64,000 nucleotides of DNA from Hondaea fermentalgiana (lineage: Eukaryota; Sar; Bigyra; Thraustochytrida; Thraustochytriidae), in the NCBI GenBank assembly GCA_014084085.1, contig NPFB01000012.1, positions 723,443 to 787,442 on the forward strand. Direction: 5' to 3'. Position 1 is the first letter of the stretch, and the number at the start of each line of letters is the position of its first letter. The notes beneath the pieces were generated by a model, which was not told the origin of the DNA, did no database searches, and was given only the letters and a program-made list of their open reading frames with translations. Position numbers and translations under genes: made by a program. Below are positions 57,917 to 64,000 of the stretch, piece by piece.

Positions 57917-60070
57917 CTAGGATCCCGTTCCCGTGGGAGGCGCGAGCGCGACCGAAATGGAGAGGATTTTGACCGGAATAAGAGGCTTGTCGTTTCGATC
58001 GACCTTGACGCTCTCAATCTCCCGCGCCACATCCATGCCCTTGACGACGCGTCCAAAGATGGTATGCTTACCATCGAGCCATGGCGTCTCCTTGGTGGTG
58101 ATGAAAAATTGGCTTCCGTTGGTGCTCGGACCAGCGTTCGCCATGGAAAGCGTAAATGGACGATCATGGCGGAGACGTTTGGTATCAAATTCATCTGCAA
58201 AAGTCCCGCCCCAAATCGATTCTCCTCCCGTGCCGTTGCCCTTGGGGTCACCGCCCTGGATCATGAAATCCTTGATAATGCGATGAAAGGTGAGGTTATC
58301 ATAGTAGCCGCGTTTCGCGTGCGTCGAAAAGTTCTCCACTGTGAGCGGCGCTACATCCGGAAAGAGTTCGGCAACGAGATCGCCCATGGACGTGTGAATG
58401 GTCGCAGACCGTGCGAGGACTTGCGTGACTTGAAGTCCGGCGTCACGGTCTCCGCCTGCGCCGCTGCCGCCGAGAAGATTGATTGGTTTTTCGTTGAAAA
58501 CGTCGCGGCCCGCGCTCGAGTGACTGGGAGCATCATCATCGGCCGCGGGCTCGCGGCGTGTAAAGAGATAGAAACGCTGCTTATCAAAAGCAGCGCTCAC
58601 GATGATGGGATCCACAGCGTTTGCGGCGTTCGCAGAGGACTTGTTTTTGAGTGCCGAGGTATCAGCACCATGAAGCGCTCGTTGCATTTGATAGTTGCGA
58701 TCTGGGACCCCTTGGTAAAGTGCAATGCCCGCGAATCGCTCGGAGCTCTCGAGTCGACCGAGAACGCGTGTAGTCGCGCCCGTTTCGACGTTGATAAGCT
58801 TGATGCCTTCCATGGTTGGTAGCACAAGAAAGGCGCCTGCCTCGTCAAAGAGAGCTACGGATGGAGGCGCAGCCCCGGTTGCGGCCTTTGCTGCGTATTT
58901 GCGTTCGATGGCAACGCGGCGGCCAAAATCAACGGGATCAATGCCCTGTGCTGCTCCTGCTGCGCCGTCATCGAGGTCCTTGCGCGCCAAGGATTCAGTG
59001 ATGACGAGCTTTAGTTTTCCGGTTGCAAAGCGAAAGACAATAACCTCTCCATTGGCGCAGCTCAGCGCTAGGAGCTTGCCATCTGCGCTTGCGCTCGCTC
59101 CAAGCGCAAAGGTCTTGCGCTTGTTCAATTCAAAGAGATCAGTTTCGATTTTGCGCGAGAAGCGGACGGTGCCAACCCCAGCATGCGCACGATCCGGAAA
59201 CTGAAAAGAGGACGTATCTCCCGACGTTCCGTTTGTCCAAAATTCCACAAAGCCTTGCGCATCAGCGCTGACGACACAGTGGCGTTCGGGAAGGAAGCAA
59301 AGAGCCGTGACGGGCGCGCGATGGAGATCGATCTTGGCCAGAGGGTGCGCTCCGTCTGTCGACTCATGGTCAAAGATTGCAATTGTGCCGTTGTCGCGAT
59401 GCGCTACGGCAATAAGATGTCGGTTCGTTGCCACGCTGCGCGGGTGACTCCGAAGCCATGTGACTGGCCCAGGTGCAAAGTCAAGGGCAATGATGTTGGT
59501 CATGTCGAAACCTGCAACATCAAATACCTTGAGTGTGTTATCAAGACCCGCACTGCAGAGCCTTTTGCCGTCGAGGCTCATGCTCAATGCGGTGAGCGCT
59601 TCGGCGTGAGCTTGATAGGTTTTCACAAACTCTACTCGAGCGGGCATAATTTTCCAGAATCGAACTTGGCCGTCGTCACTGCCAGTCACGATAAAGCTGC
59701 AGGCAGCAGAGACGGCTGTGTGTGTCACCTGCGTCTTGTGCATGTAGCTCTTTTCGTAGAGGTCCGCGCAAGGGAGCCTGTCCAGGTAAACTTTTTCAAG
59801 AGCTGCGGAACGCTTGCGTTTCTTGCCTCTGCCGCTGCTGATTGCTTCCGGGGCTTCATCCTTGTCGTGCGTCGCATCTTGAGACGCGGCGCCGCTCTTT
59901 GCGCTTTCCTCGTTTGCCACAGCGCCGTTTTGTTGGTCGCTCGCCGCTGCAGCGTTGTGGTTTTTCGCCGCGTGACCTTGATCTCCTCCGCTGGGGGCGC
60001 TGGCCTTGGTCTTTACAGGCTGCGGCAGCCGCGGGCCTTCGTCGTCGCTGCTTTCGTCGCCGCTACCCAT
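57917..60070 (-). CDS. PPWD1: WD40-cyclophilin peptidyl-prolyl isomerase PPWD1
   Basis: 717 aa. Residues 1-95 are disordered, with a KKRKR nuclear-localisation-like cluster. Residues ~110-440 hold WD40 blades (ACSFIVTGSDDGQVRFWK, LCSAGLDNTLKVFD, CVVSADAQGFVEFW). Residues ~555-705 are a cyclophilin: FHRIIKDFMIQGGDP, GGESIWGG, SMANAGPSTNGSQFFIT and TPWLDGKHTIFG, keeping the catalytic Arg, the Phe/Met pocket and the drug-binding Trp. The order WD40 then cyclophilin and the start YLDRLPCADLYEKSYMH are specific for PPWD1, a spliceosome-associated (C complex) isomerase in the nucleus. It is an uninterrupted frame. Convergent with the desulfurase-TtcA fusion (298-bp gap). Confidence 0.96.
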   Translation of the reverse strand: MGSGDESSDDEGPRLPQPVKTKASAPSGGDQGHAAKNHNAAAASDQQNGAVANEESAKSGAASQDATHDKDEAPEAISSGRGKKRKRSAALEKVYLDRLPCADLYEKSYMHKTQVTHTAVSAACSFIVTGSDDGQVRFWKIMPARVEFVKTYQAHAEALTALSMSLDGKRLCSAGLDNTLKVFDVAGFDMTNIIALDFAPGPVTWLRSHPRSVATNRHLIAVAHRDNGTIAIFDHESTDGAHPLAKIDLHRAPVTALCFLPERHCVVSADAQGFVEFWTNGTSGDTSSFQFPDRAHAGVGTVRFSRKIETDLFELNKRKTFALGASASADGKLLALSCANGEVIVFRFATGKLKLVITESLARKDLDDGAAGAAQGIDPVDFGRRVAIERKYAAKAATGAAPPSVALFDEAGAFLVLPTMEGIKLINVETGATTRVLGRLESSERFAGIALYQGVPDRNYQMQRALHGADTSALKNKSSANAANAVDPIIVSAAFDKQRFYLFTRREPAADDDAPSHSSAGRDVFNEKPINLLGGSGAGGDRDAGLQVTQVLARSATIHTSMGDLVAELFPDVAPLTVENFSTHAKRGYYDNLTFHRIIKDFMIQGGDPKGNGTGGESIWGGTFADEFDTKRLRHDRPFTLSMANAGPSTNGSQFFITTKETPWLDGKHTIFGRVVKGMDVAREIESVKVDRNDKPLIPVKILSISVALAPPTGTGS

Positions 60071-60529
60071 GGTCCTGTCCCTGGGTCCGCGGCGCAGCTC
60101 CGCTCCTCTGTGCTTGCTCTTTGCGCGATTCGTGTTTCTGTTTTGTTGCTTCTACAAGTTGCATAAGCCGGGCTCCACACCACTGGTGAAGAAAGAGGAA
60201 GGGGAAAAAAGGCCATCTTCATCATCATGATCATCGTCATCATGTTTATGGTCATCATGAGCGTCATGACGATTATCATTAGCAGCAGCAACACAAGCAC
60301 CAAACACCAGCGGCCTGGACCTCGCTTTGGCTTTCGCTTCGCAAACGTCGACATGGTTTTTGCAAGCCTCGATGGCGAGAATTTTCATCTGCCTTGTATT
60401 CGCAAAAGCCAAGCCACAGCTGTACTAAGGCGAGCGCAAAGCAAACAAGCATCGTGGATCTTGGGCATCGTGGATCTTGGAGCTTGAGCGAACCCGATTC
60501 TCGCGTGCACCGGAGGGAGGAAAGCAAGG
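60071..60529. promoter_or_regulatory. Divergent intergenic region with imperfect CAT/TCA repeats
   Basis: 459 bp. An imperfect triplet repeat of the ATC/ATG class runs from about 60208 to 60275. A GATCTTGG-type direct repeat lies at about 60453-60480 just upstream of the lipase. No supported ORF. Confidence 0.55.
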
Positions 60530-61495
60530 ATGACGAAGCTCGTGCAGGCGGTGCTTGCGGTGGCGGCAATGACGAGCTGCGAGACGCTGGGCTCTGTGCA
60601 AGGCTCCTCGGAAACAGTGAGGGCGTTGTCATCGTGGACTCAGGTGAGCGAGGCCCTGGTGTCCGGGGTGGCGGACGTAGACGAGCTGCGCGAGGCGCTG
60701 CTGCCGCTGGCAAAGGCATCGCATGCGTCGTACGCCGGCGATGTCGGTGAAGATATTGGTCAGGATTTCGCGTTGGTGGCAAGGGAAACACCCGAGGATG
60801 GCATGAATGCGTTGGCATATCTTGCTCCTGATGCACGGGTGATTGTGGCTTTCCGCGGCACCACGAGCGAGTCCGATGACTGCGCCGATGTCTTGCTCTT
60901 TACGCCAGAGAAACCTCTGCCAGAATCATGTGAAAAGTACTCTAATTACACCCTCGACTATGTGTCGCGGGCTTCGGAATTCGTTCACGAGGCGATATCG
61001 GCAGCTGCAACATCACCAGCAGCTGAGGCCAGTGACAAGGATGAGAAGGAAGCGCTGGACGTGGTGTTCACGGGCCACAGTCTGGGTGCCTCATTGGCAC
61101 AGCTCATGGCGCTTTCATACCATGCGTCGGGAATGGACAATGTTCAATTTCGGGCAATTGCATTTGCACCCGCGGGCGTGAAGGAGATCGCCGAACGCGA
61201 CGGCTTTCCGACGGATGATGCCAAGAAGGTGGCCGCAGTCATTGTAAACCCCTTTGATCCTGTGTACACAACGACGGAGCGCACGGAGATTGGAAGAGTT
61301 TGCAAGTTTCAAAGCATTTCGGAGCCATTGATGTGTCGTTGCTGCAAGTCACTGGAGGATAAAAGGCGACTGCTCGAGGGGCAACAAGAAATTTCGATGA
61401 GCCTATGCTGTCGTGTGTGTTTTGCGAAGGCGCATCGATTTCCAAATTACATGGAAGCCCTGACGGCCATGGAGGAAGATCCGGACTGCAAGTAA
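60530..61495 (+). CDS. Secreted class 3 (fungal-type) lipase
   Basis: 321 aa. The N-terminus (KLVQAVLAVAAMTSCETLGSVQG) is a likely signal peptide. The alpha/beta-hydrolase core has ARVIVAFRGTTS (oxyanion strand), the nucleophile Ser184 in GHSLGAS, Asp243 in NPFDPVY and His302 in AHRFPNY, a full triad in the order of Rhizomucor-type lipase_3. A Cys-rich insertion between Asp and His (LMCRCCKSLE...SLCCRVC) is unusual and could form disulfides or a lid. It should hydrolyse acylglycerols or related esters outside the cell or in the secretory pathway. Divergent from PPWD1. Confidence 0.92.
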   Translation: MTKLVQAVLAVAAMTSCETLGSVQGSSETVRALSSWTQVSEALVSGVADVDELREALLPLAKASHASYAGDVGEDIGQDFALVARETPEDGMNALAYLAPDARVIVAFRGTTSESDDCADVLLFTPEKPLPESCEKYSNYTLDYVSRASEFVHEAISAAATSPAAEASDKDEKEALDVVFTGHSLGASLAQLMALSYHASGMDNVQFRAIAFAPAGVKEIAERDGFPTDDAKKVAAVIVNPFDPVYTTTERTEIGRVCKFQSISEPLMCRCCKSLEDKRRLLEGQQEISMSLCCRVCFAKAHRFPNYMEALTAMEEDPDCK

Positions 61496-61993
61496 TCTTG
61501 TCGCTTTTCAACTTGCTCTTCTTGCCCCTTCCCTCCTCGAATTTGAACAGCCGCCAAGCGTGAGCGCGAGGGCTTTAGTAAGCAAAAAAACAATCTTTCT
61601 TTTTTTTCATAAAAATTGACCACGAATGATTGAGCATGTTGTCAAATGACCATCAGGTTGGTTGCGCAAAGGAAGGGAGGATGCGAGGCGCGCTCGGCAT
61701 TTCGCCTTGCGATGGTTCTTCTTCATCTTCTTTTTTACTTCTCTTTGTTCAAAGTCGCTCGCGTTGAGAGAGGATTATGAATTTGCAACCTTTTGATGTG
61801 ACTCGATGGAATCTCAAAAGCAGATAGCACAAAGGAAACATGAGCCAGCCGCGGTGGCGGGCATGCTGAGAGATGGCTGCGAACTTGCGAGACGGAGACG
61901 AAAATCCGAGGTAGACGCAGCACCGCAGCAAAGGCGGCAGGTTGTGAAATGAATGAATGGAGCAGTAACGGGCATTGAAGAGACCCGCTTTAC
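61496..61993. other. Convergent intergenic region, nothing seen
   Basis: 498 bp between the lipase and pyruvate kinase 3' ends; AT-richer, with A/T runs near 61585-61615. No supported ORF or RNA. Confidence 0.5.
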
Positions 61994-63568
61994 TTACTCG
62001 ACGAGGTCCTTGAGGTCCTCGTCCTCGTCACCTTCGTCCTCGCGCTTCTCGAAGGTGAGGACCTTGATCATGTTGGACTGACCGGAGACGGCGTCGCGCA
62101 TGCCGTGGAGGGCGACAAGCTGCTCACCAGGCTGGATCCAGCCGAGCTCGTGGCTGATCTCGGCGGCGCGGAGCAGGATCGAGTGCGTGCCGATCATGCT
62201 GCCCATGACGCGAGCGCGGCAGCCGCGGAGAAGACCCTCGCACTGGCGCGCGGCCTCCGGGTCGGCGGTGAGGACGAGAACGGGGACAACGGGGCGGTAC
62301 TTGGCAACGAGGCGAGCCGTGGTACCGGTCTCGGTGAGAACGACAATGACCTTGGCGGACATGTCCATGGCCGTCTTGACGGCAGAGCTGGCGACGGCCT
62401 CGGGGGTGTCGAGGGGCTTGCCGTTCTGGATGATGTTGACGGTGGTGCGGGTGGCGTTGTAGAGTTTAGGGTGGTTGATGGCGGACTCGGCCTCGCGGCA
62501 GATGGAAGCCATGATGCTGACGGCCTCGAGCGGGTACGAGCCACCGGCGGACTCGCCACTGAGCATGACGGCATCAGAGCCGTCGAGAACGGCGTTGGCG
62601 ACGTCAGTGCACTCGGCACGGGTGGGGCGCGGGGCCTGGATCATGGATTCGAGCATCTGGGTGGCGGTAATGACGGGCTTGCCGACGACGTTGCAGCGGC
62701 GGATCATCCACTTTTGCGCGAGGAAGACGGCCTGGGAGCGGATCTCCATGCCGAGATCACCGCGGGCGACCATGATACCGTCGGAGGCCTCGAGGATCTC
62801 GTCAAAGTTGTGAAGGCCGGCCTCGTTCTCGATCTTGGAGATGATCTTGATGTGGCGGCCGCGCGCGCCGAGGACGTCGCGGATCTTGTGGACATCGGAG
62901 GCGCGCTGGACGAAGGAGGCGGCGACGAAGTCGACGTTGTGGACGACGCCAAAGTTGACGAGATCGTTCTCGTCCTTCTCGCCGATGGTGGGGAGGTCGA
63001 CCTCGACACCGGGGAGGTTCATGTTCTTGCGCTCGGAGAGCTTGCCGGTGTTGAGCATCTCAACGACGACGGAGGTCTCGCGGATCTCGACGACCTTCAT
63101 GGTGAGCGAGCCGTCAGCGGCGAGGATGGTGCCGCCGACCTGCACGGAGCTGCAGAGGCCCTTGTACGAGCATGCGAACTTGGTTTCATCGCCCTTGAAG
63201 TCGTAGTCAGTGGTGATTTCGACCTTGGAGCCCTTTTCGAGCATGACGTGGTCGCCGTTGGCGAGGAAGCCCGTGCGGACCTCGGGGCCCTTGGTGTCGA
63301 GGAGGACGGCAACCTGGCGGTCCGGTCGTTCGGCGGCGGCGGCGCGAATGTTGGCGAGCGTGTTGGCGTGGGTGGGGTGGTCGCCGTGGGAGAAGTTGAG
63401 GCGGCACACGTTCATGCCGGCGTCAATCATCTTGACGAGGGTCTCCTTGTCCCAGCTCGCGGGGCCGATCGTGCAGACGATCTTGGTCTTGCGCTCGCCC
63501 TCGGCGGGCGTCAGGATCGAGTCCAGCGTGATGCCGCTGTTGCGGAGCGTGTTCGAGTTGTCGCCCAT
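61994..63568 (-). CDS. PYK: Pyruvate kinase
   Basis: 524 aa from the ATG at 63568; an open upstream extension is a GA-rich low-complexity leader. Landmarks: KTKIVCTIGPAS start, MNVCRLNFSHGDH (substrate Arg), LLDTKGPEVRTG, the signature IKIISKIENEAGLHNFDEI with the catalytic Lys, GIMVARGDLGMEI (Mg-binding Glu/Asp), TATQMLESMI and SDAVMLSGESAGG. The C-terminal effector domain ends in an acidic tail (EKREDEGDEDEDLKDLVE). It makes ATP and pyruvate from phosphoenolpyruvate and ADP in the last step of glycolysis. The strong GC-ending codon bias (very few A/T third bases) suggests high expression. No targeting peptide, so cytosolic. Confidence 0.97.
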   Translation of the reverse strand: MGDNSNTLRNSGITLDSILTPAEGERKTKIVCTIGPASWDKETLVKMIDAGMNVCRLNFSHGDHPTHANTLANIRAAAAERPDRQVAVLLDTKGPEVRTGFLANGDHVMLEKGSKVEITTDYDFKGDETKFACSYKGLCSSVQVGGTILAADGSLTMKVVEIRETSVVVEMLNTGKLSERKNMNLPGVEVDLPTIGEKDENDLVNFGVVHNVDFVAASFVQRASDVHKIRDVLGARGRHIKIISKIENEAGLHNFDEILEASDGIMVARGDLGMEIRSQAVFLAQKWMIRRCNVVGKPVITATQMLESMIQAPRPTRAECTDVANAVLDGSDAVMLSGESAGGSYPLEAVSIMASICREAESAINHPKLYNATRTTVNIIQNGKPLDTPEAVASSAVKTAMDMSAKVIVVLTETGTTARLVAKYRPVVPVLVLTADPEAARQCEGLLRGCRARVMGSMIGTHSILLRAAEISHELGWIQPGEQLVALHGMRDAVSGQSNMIKVLTFEKREDEGDEDEDLKDLVE

Positions 63569-64000
63569 GGTGCTCGGCTGTGTCTTCTCCTCTCCTTCTC
63601 CTTCTCCTTCTCCTTCTTCTTCTTCTTCTTCTGCTGCGGCTGCTGCTGCTTCGGGCCTGCCTCTGCGCGTGGGGTTGGCTGAGGTCCGACGGGCTGGCGG
63701 CTGATGCGGTTCTGCCGCCAGGCTTCTCTCCCTCCTCTCTCCTTTCTCTCTCCCTCTCTGCGGCTCCAGATCAGACCAGATCACAAGAATGAACGGGCGC
63801 TCGATCACTGCGGCCGCGTCAATGGACGAATCGCCCCGTGAATGAACAAAAGCCTCGACAAAGTGGGTGAACGACGGACGAACGAACCGACATTGACAGA
63901 GAGTGTTTTCGATTGATCGCCCACGCTTGCAGGAAGACGGGCGCGCACGCTTCCTTGCTTCCTCCCTCCCTCCCTCCCTCCGTAGCTAGCTTGTTTGTTT
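63569..64000. promoter_or_regulatory. Upstream region of pyruvate kinase with triplet/hexanucleotide and CCCT repeats
   Basis: 432 bp to the window edge. TTCTCC/TTC repeats lie immediately upstream of the start (about 63590-63640), then GCTGCT-rich sequence, CT-rich sequence near 63725-63760 and CCCT repeats at about 63960-63980. Confidence 0.6.

Noticed and set aside
62105..63682. 525-codon open frame on the plus strand over pyruvate kinase
   Set aside because: It is the antisense shadow of a highly G/C-ending gene; the translation is Asp/Gly/Val/Leu-rich with no domain, and pyruvate kinase on the other strand is certain.

Overview
The window looks like nuclear DNA of a GC-rich, gene-dense, intron-poor protist. 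The best guess is a marine stramenopile of the labyrinthulomycete/thraustochytrid type. Reasons: about 26 clear eukaryotic genes (RAD50, ERGIC3/Erv46, PPWD1, a centriolin-like LRR/coiled-coil protein, tubulin-tyrosine-ligase-like, endosomal-type NHE, VIT1-like), mostly as single uninterrupted reading frames, with a few short GT-AG introns (75-157 nt), standard genetic code and short intergenic gaps. The species is an inference; no rRNA or organelle marker is present.

Layout. 0-0.5 kb: 3' end of a kinesin-light-chain-type TPR gene, frameshifted inside near-identical 126-bp repeats. 1.5-11 kb: AI-2E/TMEM245-type membrane protein (-), centriolin-like protein (+, one intron), F-x-P-motif protein of unknown function (-). 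11.7-17.2 kb: DUF711 protein (+), FN3/multipass membrane protein (-), TTL-like ligase (+), PH protein (+); a 193-bp tandem duplication lies between the first two. 17.3-26.7 kb: LRR protein with a bacterial-effector-type NEL E3 ligase domain (-), RAD50 (+), SDR oxidoreductase (-, one intron), ERGIC3-like (+). 26.8-31.5 kb: double cyclic-nucleotide-binding-fold protein (-) and a six-exon dienelactone hydrolase (-). 32.9-38.9 kb: TPR/acidic protein (+) and HAD-fold phosphatase-like protein (+). 39-47 kb: PurK-PurE-PurC fusion (-), NHE with a substituted ND motif (-), MsrA (+), VIT1/CCC1-like (-). 47.3-48.8 kb: no convincing ORF, but a cluster of perfect hairpins. 49-57.6 kb: signal peptide/Cys-rich/TM/SH3 protein (+), PH-FHA protein (+), mitochondrial-type M50 protease (-), cysteine desulfurase-TtcA fusion (+). 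57.9-63.6 kb: PPWD1 cyclophilin (-), secreted class 3 lipase (+), pyruvate kinase (-).

The genes do not form one pathway. Neighbours mostly alternate in strand, so many pairs share a divergent intergenic region, and several of these carry 5-bp microsatellites. Splicing was worked out by hand in three genes. In each case the spliced product restores a conserved family motif that the unspliced frame breaks (LRR N-cap in the centriolin-like gene, TGxxxGIG in the SDR, LDW and GFCMGG in the dienelactone hydrolase).

The most unusual items are the NEL-domain protein in a eukaryote, the cysteine desulfurase-TtcA fusion, the NHE lacking its ion-binding aspartate, the hairpin cluster at 48.1-48.8 kb, and the hydrolase whose five introns all begin GTACGT.
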